Assembly (NCBI GenBank): GCA_019914995.1 | Contig: CM034145.1 | Span: 3,665,262 to 3,729,261, forward strand | Length of the DNA: 64,000 nt | Direction of reading: 5' to 3' | Source of the DNA: Acanthochlamys bracteata | Lineage: Eukaryota; Streptophyta; Magnoliopsida; Pandanales; Velloziaceae | In this document: positions 39,170-50,001 of the stretch, piece after piece | How the letters are laid out: every line of letters begins with the position of its first letter | Position numbering within the stretch: position 1 is the stretch's first letter | Translations under genes and position numbers: made by a program | Notes under the pieces: model-generated | Told to the model about the DNA's origin: nothing | What the model saw: only the letters and a program-made list of their open reading frames with translations | Databases searched by the model: none

Positions 39170-39693
39170 ATTGGGAAATGTCTGCTGCTTTGGAAAAACT
39201 TGCTGAATGCCTAGAAACCATCTTGAACCTAGGAAGACAATTGAAGGCCTTGGCTTCACCAAGAAATGCTACCATCTTTGACAAGGTGATAGACACACCT
39301 GTGCCAGATGGAACCAACTTCCAGCCCTTACTAGTTGATCAGGCCCAAGCTGAGGTCGATGGCAAGTCTGAGGAAATTGAATTCCGAAGGACAAGAAATT
39401 GTATGTTCTTTGTCTCAGAAGCCACCATCCATAAGTTCCAATAATCCCAATGCTGCCCTTCTTTGTGGGAAGAAGATTCTATCGAGCAACGGTAAAAAAC
39501 AATAGCCACTGTAATCCAGAAGGACCTAGAAAGTAACTCTGATGATTTCTATGAGCCTGCCAAACCAGAAACTGATTTAGGAAACCTTGCAATTGTGAAG
39601 AAGAGGCAGGACAAGAAGGTCAGTCTCTTCAGGAAGTTATTGTCAAGGGATAGCGACAGCAGCAGAAAGATGAAATTTCCAGTTATTATTTAG

Positions 39694-40558
39694 TCTTTGT
39701 CAACTATATGATGGTCCCTCTAATTAGATTACTGAAACGCAGATTATGTGTTTCCATTTGGTCAAAATTTACTTACAATTGAATCATTGATCTGAAGAAC
39801 GACTGTTGGATAAAATAGAAGTAAAATTGGAAGAACGTAATGACTGTGTCTATGCGTGCTAAGAGATTAGAATGTGATGGTCAAGGTTATAATTATTGTT
39901 ATTCAAGTTCTGATGGACGGAGTAAATTCTCTTTTCAGAAACAACTTTCAATGTATATCATACAAATATGTTTCACTAGTGTTTGTTGCAGTAGTGCCTA
40001 TTCTGACTTTGTTATTCAAATGTATTCGGATTGTTTATTCCGATAAAACATTTGAATTAAGCAGAAATAAGAGCTGTGTACATTTCTTTGTTCAAAATCA
40101 TCTTTATGATCTTGGCCTAGTTTGTTTGCATTGATTGTATTATTGCTCTAGATAACTAACTACTCTAGCAATCTGGAATCACATAAACTTTTTGGTCTTT
40201 CTTTCTTGTTATCAAAAAAGCTCGTATACGACATATGGTATTGTATAAAATTTTTTAAACACAGCCAAATCTGGAGTGGAAGTGTTTCAAAACGTGGTAT
40301 TTTCAACGAACAAATTCTCTTCAGTACAGTTTTCTCGAAGAAATCCTTCAATCCTCTGCTTCGTGAAGGCCTCTAATCCAGTGGTACTTGTACCTATAGG
40401 ACTTGTATTAGAAATACCGCTTTGCAATTAAAAATAATACCGTCACATTGGAGCAGCTCAAGTTCTTCTCCTACAATTTGAAACTACAAGCTTATCAAAG
40501 GTAGATTGCGTCAACTGGAACTTATATATTGATCAGTCAACTTTTCAATACTAAGGGC
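39694..40558. other. Intergenic, no gene recognised
   Basis: This covers the stretch between the FPP relic stop and the third hAT MITE. No convincing coding sequence. The segment AAGCTTATCAAAGGTAG at 40488-40504 recurs at 41140-41156, on the far side of the MITE. Confidence 0.45.
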
Positions 40559-41073
40559 TAAGGTTGTCAAAATCGGGATTTTAGGTAGAATCGTTTCGCT
40601 TGAGTATGATTATAAAATCGGGATCTTAAAATAAGATCGTAAGATTTTACATACCGATAAAGTTTATGAAATTTTTTTTCAATACCATTAAAAAGTCTTT
40701 TATAAAAGTTTTTCTAATATTTTTTCTAAAAAGATTTTAGTATATTTAAAAAAATTTTAAATTTCATAACAAATTACCCTATATTTTATAGAAAATTTCT
40801 CAAAATTATCATTTTTCAGAAAATCTTCAAAATTTTATAGAAAACACTCTAAAATTTTATACAAAAACTCTTTCAATATAGTTACTTATAAAAAAATCTT
40901 CAAAAATAAAATCGTATAAGATCGTAAAAAGATCGGGATCTTACCGATTTTAAGATTTAAATCGAAATTTAGGTGAAATTTTACTCAAAAAAGATTTTAC
41001 TTGAGATCGAGATCGTTTAGGTGAAGTAAAATCGTAAGATTCTAAAATTTAAATCGGGATTTTGATAACTTTG
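40559..41073. mobile_element. hAT-type MITE, copy C (515 bp)
   Basis: TAAGGTTGTCAAAATC at the left end and its imperfect inverse at the right end (GATTTTGATAACTTTG) are flanked by a perfect 8-bp duplication CTAAGGGC (40551-40558 and 41074-41081). Subterminal regions are packed with GATCG/CGATC and ATCGGGAT words on both sides of an AT-rich core. The GTTGTCAAA-like terminus resembles copies A and B, but the interior differs, so this is a related subfamily. There is no transposase frame. Confidence 0.8.
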
Positions 41074-41156
41074 CTAAGGGCATAGATAATAGTCAAAAAA
41101 TCTTCACATAAAGGGTGAGGCAATACTTTAAAAATCTTCAAGCTTATCAAAGGTAG

Positions 41157-41395
41157 TTCATTTTATTTCAAAAAAATATTTTTTTAATTTTACAGTTCAT
41201 ATTTTTCAACATATTTTTTACAAATTTTTTAAAAATTTATTTAAAAATTTTAAAATTATAGAATATATACATAGTAAAATTTTTTATTATTTATTTTAAT
41301 TATTTTTTAGTAAAAGATAGAGCTCATTTGTTTAAAGAAATAATAATATCTTCCGTTCTAAAAAATTTTTATTTCAAAAGCACTTTTAAACTACT
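41157..41395. repeat. AT-rich MITE-like fragment
   Basis: It contains TTTAAAAATTTATTTAAAAATT and GATAGAGCTCATTTGTTTAAAG words shared with the Tourist-like copies at 34896 and 19566. The ends are not clear. Confidence 0.35.
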
Positions 41396-41437
41396 AATTA
41401 GTAGTTTGCTTAAATTAATTTATACCGACTGCTTTAA

Positions 41438-41676
41438 GGCATATGTGAGGAAGCTTTTCTTTTCTAACTTTTTATTTCACGTTTTTAAATAAATTTTTAT
41501 AATATTTTACAGAATTTTTTTTTAAAAGTGCAAAAATATTTTAGGTTGTCAGATCTTCTTATTAGTTATTTTTATTATTTTTTTATAGTAAAAAAATTCA
41601 GCTTATTTTTTAAAAATTCTCAAAATATCCTTCTCTTTTAAAAGCTCCTATTCAATAAGCATTTCCAAACATCCCC
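41438..41676. mobile_element. Tourist-like MITE (239 bp)
   Basis: GGCATATGTGAGGAAGCTT at the left pairs imperfectly with the inverted right end GGGGATGTTTGGAAATGCTT. TTTAA lies directly on both sides (41433-41437 and 41677-41681). The core shares GATCTTCTTATTAGTTATTTTTATT words with the other copies. Confidence 0.55.
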
Positions 41677-43890
41677 TTTAAACAGGACTTAAGTTGAGGA
41701 TGTATGAGGATTTCACATAAAAGACAGAATTGTGAGTGAGAGAGGGGGGGACAAAATGTCTAAGATAATATATTTGCCAATTAGCTAATAGTGGGAAGAA
41801 AAAGGTGATTGCAAGATAAAGTTAATAAAAATGATAACTTTGTTGCCATGCTCAACTGCACAAATCCCAACAAACAAAACCTTTTCCCCTCTTCTTTCTT
41901 TCACTCACCACAGAGCCCGGCCAAAGTTGCTACATTCACTGGTATCCAAGTCAATACAAAAGATGCTGCATGCTCTCTTGTTGCTTTTCCTTCATTCCCA
42001 CCTGACCTCTCACAATATCATCAATGATAGAAAGTGTAAATACTAAAGCAAACTTTCTCAATCATCCCGGCTCTTGCCATTCCTTACTACTAATCAATCA
42101 TCCCTGCTTTGCAATAGTGGAATATTGCATCTTCTTTTGGTTGCAAGACATGACACCCATTTGCTTATTCTCTCACAATAGTTATAGTGTCCACCACAAA
42201 AAGGTTTTGCTTGTGCTTCTAACAAAGAGCAAAAAGACATGATGCATGATGGATGCTATCACAAATATACATACATCACTTCCTAATTCTACATATAAAA
42301 CTTGATTAAACATATAAACTGGATCTTTTGCTTGTGCACCGCTAGGTTCTAAAAAGAGCACAGATTAATGGAAGCATTTCTTATCTATCTTGGATATGAT
42401 TGCTAGATAGCAACTACATACACCTTCATTATGGTAGCTAGTTGTAAAGCTAGATACGAAGTCCAAAGGCGTACTTAGTCAATTACGTCCTGCATACAAA
42501 TTCTAATTCTCTTCAGCTTTACTCTAGTACACCATTGCAGCTAAGGAATTACATGCAAGAAACTGATCATTGTGATCATTTCAGCTTTATTGTTATATGA
42601 ATGCATTGGATTGTAATAGTCTAGAGCTAGCCAAGATGGCTGAATCAATGAAGGAATTCATTGACCTGACACTGGCTCATCTCATACTACGTCATATTCC
42701 CAGGGACATAAATATAATTGAAATTGTATTTGATGAACTATAATGTTATGGTACATGAAATTTGAGACTGTTATGCATGTGCAGCAAGGCCTTTGATTAC
42801 CACTGCACACTGTGTCACTCACTCATTTTAGTTTGCTGAAGCCTGCAACATTCCCTTCTTCATTCCTTCTCTTTTTCACCATCAGCAGTAGCAATACAGC
42901 TATTGCTGCAAACTGTTCCTGCCTTTCTTTCTTTTCTCCTATATCACTATCACAGCTTTTCTGGAAAAGCATAAAGTTACGAGTTTTTGAATGCATCTAT
43001 GCTTACATCCAAGTTGTCCCCCATTACAACTTCTAAATAACTATAATTTCTTACTCCTTATTTAGGTTAGTTCACTAGAACAAAACAGGGGTTTACCGAC
43101 TGAAAAATAGAATTTCTATGATATTAAAAGAGGCTATAGAACAACAAAAAACTTTCTGTTACATGAATTCAGCGCTATAGAATTAACTCTAATGCAGGTG
43201 ATTCAAACATACTTTAGTTCCTAATCATGAAACTAAAATTTCAGCTAATTATAATGTTTTCGTAATTATATGTAAAAGAAAAACTTACAGTTCTGTAAAG
43301 CTAAGGATAATTTGTTGGCTTTCTTCCCAGCATAAACACTAGTAAGAAGATTGATGGGCAAAGCTAGCTTACTTTACGTAACCAACTTTAAATTCGTGTA
43401 TGCTGAAACTACTTCTCTCATTAATTAATCTGTTTCAAAATTTACCAGCAAGTGAACGTGCACTTGCATAAGTTTCCCTTTTGCTTTTTTGTTTCTTTGG
43501 GATTAGAGAGAACAAAGAAATAGAGGAATCTTTTTTTTCCTTCCATCTCCACCGAAAAGTTTTATTGCAAGCTTATAGAAAAGAGTGGTCCTCTTCCTTC
43601 TCCCTTGCATCCCTTGAATGTATAGTGTCTATCATGAAAGTATAAGAATTAATCCGACAGATCGATTGGACATGAAGAATAGCTGCAAATATCAGTAACT
43701 AGAGAATTAGGGAATATTTGTTCCTACCACCATCTTTTAAAACCTGTCAGAAAAAAGAAAATAAAAACATTCCCTTTTGGCTAGCTCCTTCATGATCCAA
43801 ATCTAAGTCAACCTATAGTTTGCGTTAATCATTTGGTCTTTACTCATCTCCGCATGCAACAACAAGAGAAAGCTCAAGCCATACTTGCTT
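41677..43890. other. WOX4 upstream region, no gene recognised
   Basis: About 2.2 kb with lower repeat content than its surroundings. Short frames at 41809-42242 and 42812-43036 have no domain or splice context. It probably holds the WOX4 promoter and enhancers, but I could not assign individual sites. Confidence 0.4.
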
Positions 43891-43898
43891 TATATATC
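43891..43898 (+). promoter_or_regulatory. Probable WOX4 TATA box
   Basis: TATATATC follows GCTT, 45 bp ahead of the WOX4 ATG. If used, it would give a very short leader of about 20 nt. Confidence 0.4.
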
Positions 43899-43942
43899 TC
43901 TACCACCACCACTTTGGTTTGTATTAGCTCAGCTAGTTAGCC

Positions 43943-45610
43943 ATGAAGTTGGAGGAGTTGGAATTAGGGTTTTGGCAAGAGCAGAAGGACTCCGTGTCTC
44001 TTTGTTCATCTTCTAAAAAGACAATGCGCTCTATGAATGTCATTAGTTTCAAGAGTTTAAAGCCGCTTGCATCCAAGCTTGAAAGCTTCAACTCCATAGC
44101 TTCTCTTAATTGCCATAACGTTCACATGAGCACAAAAACCAGAAGCAATGCTCACTTCCAAGCTGTTTCCCAGGTTTGTAGTGTCATGTTACTTTAACTT
44201 GTTCGTTCTATGTTGGAATGTTGCATTTTGCTGAATTGGCTTCTCCGTTCTCAGTCATTTCGAAGCTATATATCAACTTTAACTGTTAGATTGAGGGCAT
44301 GTTTGAGATTGCTTATGAATACCAATAAGTTCCTTCTCACTTCAAAAAAATTATGCATAATTTTGTAAAATTTTTTTTAAATTTGAAAGATACAGATGAA
44401 ATATAAATTATAAAAAAATTATATGTATAATTTTTATATTTTAAAAAATTTATAAAATAATATAGCTAAAAATTCTTTTTCGAAAAAGCACTTCCAAATA
44501 TCTCCTCGTGAGTGGTACCTTCAAAGCACTCTATATATATATATATATATCTTGATTTTTTGAGTTACATATATGTTTTGAGTAATATGCATATGTAATT
44601 TTATGCATGCAAAGTTGGTGTTTGCAGTTAGGAGGAACACGATGGAACCCGACACATGAGCAGATTAGGAGGTTGGAAGTGTTGTACCAAGGTGGTCTGC
44701 GCACTCCCAACTCACAACAGATTGAAAAAATCACTGCAGAGCTCCGCAAATACGGAAGGATTGAGGGGAAGAATGTGTTCTACTGGTTCCAAAATCACAA
44801 GGCCCGTGAGAGGCAACGGCAGAAGCGGAGCGCTTTGCTTGCCCTTCGTTGTAGTCCTTCGCTGATGTCCTTTGCTCCAACCGCAACACAAGTACGTCGT
44901 TTACAGTAACGTTAATTAGGCACTTTGTACTACACCGTTGCAGTAGGTTAATTATGAAAAAACACTTTAATAAACCTAATGTGCTTTCTGTAAGTGTTTG
45001 GTTAATTATAGAGTACTTCAACTAAAGTTTATAAGTTTACTTTTGCCTTTACGGGGAAAAGAAAATAATGCGAAGAGACTTAAAGAGTGACTCTTTTTAT
45101 GTTGGGTGGTTAAATTTTGCTCTGCAAACACAACTCTCTATTCCCAGAAAAAAACCTAATCCTATAATATAAAGTGTTTGATGCAGTGTATGGTAACTAT
45201 TAGCTAGAGGAAATCATTCCATGTATAGCAGCGACAACCAATATTCTACTGCCCTTCTTGGTCATGTAATGATTTCCTTTCTAAAAGTGTGACCTAATGC
45301 ATACGTCAAAATTTTCTCTGTCGCATTCTCACTATTCATCATCATCATGGAAAGCAAATTGATCTACACATGCATAATAACGGTCATATAAATGTTTTTT
45401 TTTCCCCTTTTTCCAGACTAACAGTCATATATGCAAGTAATGTCAGTGAAATGATTTCAGGGTGAAAAGCGAATGGAGGCATATGAAGCTTGCTGTAAAA
45501 GGCAATGCCGAAGTTGGGGAGCAATGAGTTTGGACTTGGAGGAGAAGCATAGCGACGGCACTCTTGAGCTCTTTCCGTTGCATCCAGAGGGAGGCAAATG
45601 CTGCAAGTGA
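43943..45610 (+). CDS. WOX4: WUSCHEL-related homeobox 4 (WOX4)
   Basis: Three exons (43943-44173, 44628-44891, 45461-45610) join in frame to 214 aa, as expected for WOX4. The protein is a nuclear transcription factor that maintains procambium and cambium stem cells, in Arabidopsis downstream of the TDIF-PXY signal. The N-terminus carries LKPLASKL, matching the LRPLAPKL-type motif of WOX4. Exon 2 encodes the WOX homeodomain (about 80-144): [10 protein letters not shown], a [11 protein letters not shown] loop region and the helix-3 signature [15 protein letters not shown] (126-140). Exon 3 has [10 protein letters not shown], a WOX4-type block, and the WUS box TLELFPLH (199-206) just before the end. 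The start is the first ATG after a TATA box and opens [10 protein letters not shown]. Intron 1 contains a MITE. Nothing is broken. WOX1 or WOX6 are less likely because they are longer and lack the RSWG block. Confidence 0.9.
44295..44505. mobile_element. Tourist-like MITE in WOX4 intron 1
   Basis: GGGCATGTTTGAGATTGCTT at the left pairs with the inverted right end GGAGATATTTGGAAGTGCTT. The AT-rich core matches the family. Target duplications are not clear. A (TA)10 run follows at about 44532-44551. Confidence 0.5.
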
Positions 45611-46612
45611 ACTTTATTCAAATATTGGAGCATTCATATGAGATAAACTACCGTTTTTATAGGGCCATGTTTCTTTGAACTTATTCTAAGTTCTTACTGT
45701 CGTTAGTTGTAATATATCTGAGGATCGTTTTGTTTTTGGGCTTAATTTGCATGGATTAGCAGATGAGCGTTATGCATTCAATACACATCATTGAGTAAGA
45801 CTACGATAGGCCCCCAAAACATTATTTGGACAACAAATAGGTTCAATTTAATCCTCAACTTGTTTATTCTGAAGTTAAAGTTGTTTAGATTAAGTTTAAT
45901 TTTTAGCATATTTCGGACAACGTACTCTTAAGACGTATAACAGAGCATGTTCCACTTCAGTCATGAGATCAATTTATTATGTTATTTGGACAATAGTTTG
46001 AAAGTGCGGCAGACAATTTCTATTTTGAATACACTAGCTACGTGAGGTGATTTTTAGTATGTAAAGACGTGATTCATAATAAGTTCTCTTGCTAAGTTGT
46101 AGTTACCGGGCTTTGCACAAACATATTCTTATTTAGGGCCACTTAGTTTAAAGGTATCATATGTACATACCACAGATTTTTCATTCTAATTTCATATATA
46201 ACTTCTAGCTTTTGCTAACAAGACAAAAAAATATTCACTTTTTGAGAAAATTTTATTAGTTTACCGGTTTACTTGTTTTACATGGGTGTGTTAAAAGGAA
46301 ATGAGATTTTAAAATTTGACTTTTAAGAGAAGTAAATGTTTGAGAAACGAGTTATATAAAATAAATTACTATAAAATAATATAAAAACCTTGAAATTAAT
46401 TATTTTGAGAAAATCGCCCATGGGTGTAAAAGGAGCACACCTTTATTTTGTTAGAACTGTTAGAAATCTTGCGAAAATAACTTCAAATAGGAGGTGAATT
46501 GATTTTTAGCAAATTAAAATTTTAAATAAGGTTTTGTTAAATTTCAACTCTTATGAAGTCGGTTGATGTATCAATGTCCTTTGCACAGAAAAAGCTAGAA
46601 TAGTAAATAGAT
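45611..46612. other. WOX4 3' flank and intergenic DNA
   Basis: It holds the WOX4 3' untranslated region and then AT-rich sequence. A GGGTGTGTTAAAAGG-type MITE end lies near 46285, and an LTR-like phrase AATAGGAGGTGAATTGATTTTTAG near 46486. No gene seen. Confidence 0.4.
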
Positions 46613-46986
46613 TGTTACGGTATGTGATTGAGGAGAAGGATTTGGGCCTGATGCAAGGGACATGGGCTGCAGGTTATCTTACCGAAGCTAATGATTGTAT
46701 TGAAAGAGTCTAGAGTTTGAATCTCATTAGAATTTAGGAGTAGATGAGTTTTATTAGGAGACTAGTATTAGTGTTCAAGTTAGGTTGAAGTCCTAATTTT
46801 AGTAGAGTTGTAATAGAGCTAGAGCTTCACTCACAAGAGAAGAGCTTTAGTTATAAATAAGAGTGCTTAAACTTATTAAAGGGAGGAAAGAAGAATTGAA
46901 TTAGTTATTTTATTTTAGTTTTATCTTTAGTTCTTTTATCTAGCATTAGAATAACTTCACGGTTCGTGTGATCACGAATCGTAACA
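46613..46986 (+). repeat. 5' LTR of the non-autonomous element
   Basis: 374 bp, with TGTTACGG...CGTAACA ends that are themselves inverted repeats. A TATAAATA box lies near 46853. Confidence 0.9.
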
Positions 46987-48507
46987 ATTAGTATCAGAGC
47001 GGTCGATTCTATAGCGAATTCGGCATCTGTTGATCCATATCTTGGCCCTTATTTGCAAGACCATCCTATGGCAGATCATTATCGAACAATCAAAAAGGCT
47101 AGTTACTGGTGGTCTTTAGCAGAATCTCCAACAACTTCAACTTCTGAGCAATCACGCCAACGATAATTAGAAGATCAAAATTTTCGGCAACATTATCCTC
47201 CACCTGAAGAGCATATACAATACAACCATAATTTCTATCCATCATCTCCTCAGCACCAGTAATGGTCAGCACCGCCGCCGCAGCACGAACAATATTCAGT
47301 TTCAATAATGGAACCTAACAGGTATCCTTATTTTCCGCCGCCACCTATTTATGATGATCCTTCTTATTATAACAGCAGCTCTATCTGTCAAAACACTTCA
47401 TATGATAATATTTCTTATAATATAAGCCCTACCTATCCTAATATTTCACCACCCATAGAGAAACACCCTAATATTCCTACAATGACGCCTAATTATCCTG
47501 TCCCTACAAATAATTTCACACCAGCCCCTATCCCTTCAGCAACCTACCTATGTGATCCTTGCCTGCAATCCTATCAACACTATCTGCATCATCTGCAATA
47601 CCATAATTATGATGCTTACCACAATGCTGCCAGCATCATGATTCACGCCAAATTCACCAACAGTTAGACCAGCAAGAATAGCATTATTATCCTATACCTC
47701 CTCCACCTAGAGCGTACCACACACCAACTTCTAACTCCTTCCAATCATACCCCAGCAATCTTATTCATAATTTCTGTACACAGCCGTGCCTTATCGCACG
47801 CACAGCTACAACCGAAACACTTGTAAACACCTTTTCTTCACCAGTAACACTTTCACCCCCTCCATGTAACCTTCCTTCTCCAACCCAAGCCTTTGCCGCC
47901 ATCACCACTGAATCCAAAGCATCACCGCCATTAAGAAAGTTTAGCTCGTTAGAGCGGCTAGACACCTTGACGAAGAAACTCAACCAACTCACCGAACTTA
48001 TTTTTGGGATGCAACGAGCTGGCACAGCTTCGGAAGATCTTGGATTCGAAGCCTCCAAACTGCCAGCACCGTCGTCGCGCATCGAACCCGAACCTTCAGT
48101 GAAGCCCAAAGAAATTGAGCACGCCTACTCGATCTCTGAGAGAATTTCAACGAAACAACCTAAGGAGAAAGGACTTCACGGGATTTCTCCGACGAACTTC
48201 GAGTTTGCATGTCCGGAACCGATTTCAATTCCGGCGATCTCAAAGAGCTCCACCCTGCACGACAACCTTGCTCTCTCACGTTGGAACAAGCTCTCAGGTT
48301 TTGCCGACAAAAGCTCAAATTTTTTGCCGGCGTGCAATGAAATTGAGACGGCTTGACCCACGGACCCTCGATCGGCGTAGATTCGGACCCCGAAATCGCA
48401 CGCCAACCGTATCCTGGTTCGTAATAGATCCTGGAGAGCAGAATGTCACTGCTCTTTAACACCATGTGTAGTCGACTAATTCATGCGCTCTGGCGAAGGA
48501 GACTACG

Positions 48508-49491
48508 ATGGATGTAAACGAACGAGGTGAGCAACTTAAATTGCTTGGATGGTTTGGGAACAGGTCTGCGCCCACGTTCGTCGAGCTTGAAGATGCATTC
48601 AATTCCCTCGCTATTGATCCTGAATTTCAGAAGAAGTTTTTCGATCAACATAGTTTTTGCTTATCGTACTACGCTCCTGTAGCCTACTTGTTTTCAGTTG
48701 ATCCAGGAGAGCAGCTCACCTTTACATCTCGACTCACCCATCGCAAGACAAAACTCTGGATCTTCTTGGGCAATCAACTCTGTGGTTCAGAGTCCACTTT
48801 CCTTCAGAAGATCACCCAAGGACTTGAAGTGCTTGACATCTTAAACAGCAAGGTACTTCCTTATGGGGTTTTGAAGCACAAAGTTGCAGTTGCGATTGCT
48901 ATAATGCAGCCCATTCATCACATGCTCTACCTGCTACTCTATGAGAATGACTTCAACACCGAGCAGGTATTACCTTTAGTCACCTTGTTATGTTTTAAAT
49001 CAGTTTCTACCATATATAACGGAGAAAGGATAGTGAACCGAAAATTTGGAAATGGAACTTCATTATTGACGTTCACTAGCACATACTTGGATGCATCAGT
49101 AAGGAGGGCAGCCGCATTAGTTTTCCAAGATCGTAAACAGCTTCATTCACTCGCTCTTAAGAATTCTTTCTGCCCAGAGTTTCTTGAAGCAACTTTACTT
49201 GTTATGTATGGTGGATGTAGTCGTCCTCGTCCTGCCTACAATGTCCAAGTAAGGGATCCCTTGATTGATAATTGTTACAAGTTTGAAGCCTTAGAGGCCA
49301 GAAGAATGGTGGACAGAGATTGTGTCATCACTGTTTGTACAGCCAACGAAATAGTTTTTGAGGCACTTGATCACCTTCAGTGGACGGAGCATAACTTTCA
49401 TAAGACAATAAAGAAAAAGGTTCATGGAATTAGTGCTTGTTGCGGTTGTTTTTGGCCTGCTGCACCACAAGCTATAGTAGAAGGGGCTTAA
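48508..49491 (+). CDS. 327-codon frame of unknown function inside the LTR element
   Basis: It is an uninterrupted ATG-to-TAA frame with normal amino acid composition. It opens MDVNERGEQLKLLGWFG and includes RSAPTFVELEDAFNSLA, YLFSVDPGEQLTFTSRL, GLEVLDILNSKVLPYG and DASVRRAAALVFQDRKQL. None of the retroelement catalytic signatures (DSGA, DNGGEY, YVDD, DNKAA) is present. I do not recognise a family. It could be a gene captured from the host, a diverged gag-like product, or a lineage-specific retroelement protein. An open frame of this length in an element with about 5% LTR divergence is consistent with coding, but it could also be chance survival. Confidence 0.5.
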   Translation: MDVNERGEQLKLLGWFGNRSAPTFVELEDAFNSLAIDPEFQKKFFDQHSFCLSYYAPVAYLFSVDPGEQLTFTSRLTHRKTKLWIFLGNQLCGSESTFLQKITQGLEVLDILNSKVLPYGVLKHKVAVAIAIMQPIHHMLYLLLYENDFNTEQVLPLVTLLCFKSVSTIYNGERIVNRKFGNGTSLLTFTSTYLDASVRRAAALVFQDRKQLHSLALKNSFCPEFLEATLLVMYGGCSRPRPAYNVQVRDPLIDNCYKFEALEARRMVDRDCVITVCTANEIVFEALDHLQWTEHNFHKTIKKKVHGISACCGCFWPAAPQAIVEGA

Positions 49492-50001
49492 TGTCTTGGT
49501 GACCATCCTCTAGCAAGTAAATGCAAAACTAAAATTTTTGAACAGTAGACATTCACCAATGCAGAGGAAATTTTCCTTACTGGTTGGTCAGCTGAGGAAC
49601 TTAGGTATGCTCTCCTATTATTGAAAGTCTTCACCCAGATGTTTTCTAAGAAAAATAGCAAGAAAATTTGTGTCATGCTTTTGATGCAAGAGTTCCAAGA
49701 GGAAGTAGGCATTACGTTTTTCTCACTATACCATTCATTGCTACCACATGTCTTATTAGTCAACACATTTAGCTGCTCCGAGTCCCTTTTCCTAGCTTCC
49801 AGAAATACATCACTAAGGTTTTGTTCTTCGGTTTACAAGGTGATGATATTGGCAGTAAAAACTTTTTGTTGGAGTTCCGTAGTAGATTTTTTCTGCCCAT
49901 GTGCTTTGGGTTAGTTACTTCAACTGCTAACCTAGTTAGATTTCCTAAGAAACAATTACCGTCAACCTTGAGGACAAGGTTGCTTTTCGAGAGGGAGAGA
50001 A

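Larger units (their letters stand above)
32962..39693 (+). pseudogene. FPP7: Filament-like plant protein 7-type gene, decayed
   Basis: FPPs are long coiled-coil proteins, first described as partners of the nuclear-envelope-associated protein MAF1. Blocks appear in family order. ELEKPLEELNGQLSS and AKVAEEAIPG (to 33092) are spliced to GWEKPEAEAASLKKDL (from 33197). LEIRNEEKEF and ATHKKHLESVTKFSKLE follow (33640-33740), then MDDFLEMDKLA (34297-34329), EKILRKHQMSKSSLDDI (34546-34596) and LMNEDLDLELAATKIKLNE (35580-35637). LEKLAECLETILNLGRQLKALASP lies at 39190-39261, and a basic tail KVSLFRKLLSRDS ends near 39693. Breaks: in-frame stops near 33412 and 33478, frame changes between 33480 and 33590 and near 33780 and 33855, and a stop near 35662. 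The N-terminal exon is missing. The intron before the last exon is about 3.4 kb. It lies directly downstream of PABP on the same strand. A non-coding transcript remains possible. Confidence 0.8.

Noticed and set aside
47765-48109. 114-codon minus-strand frame in the LTR element
   Set aside because: It is antisense to the element's own coding direction and has no recognised motif.
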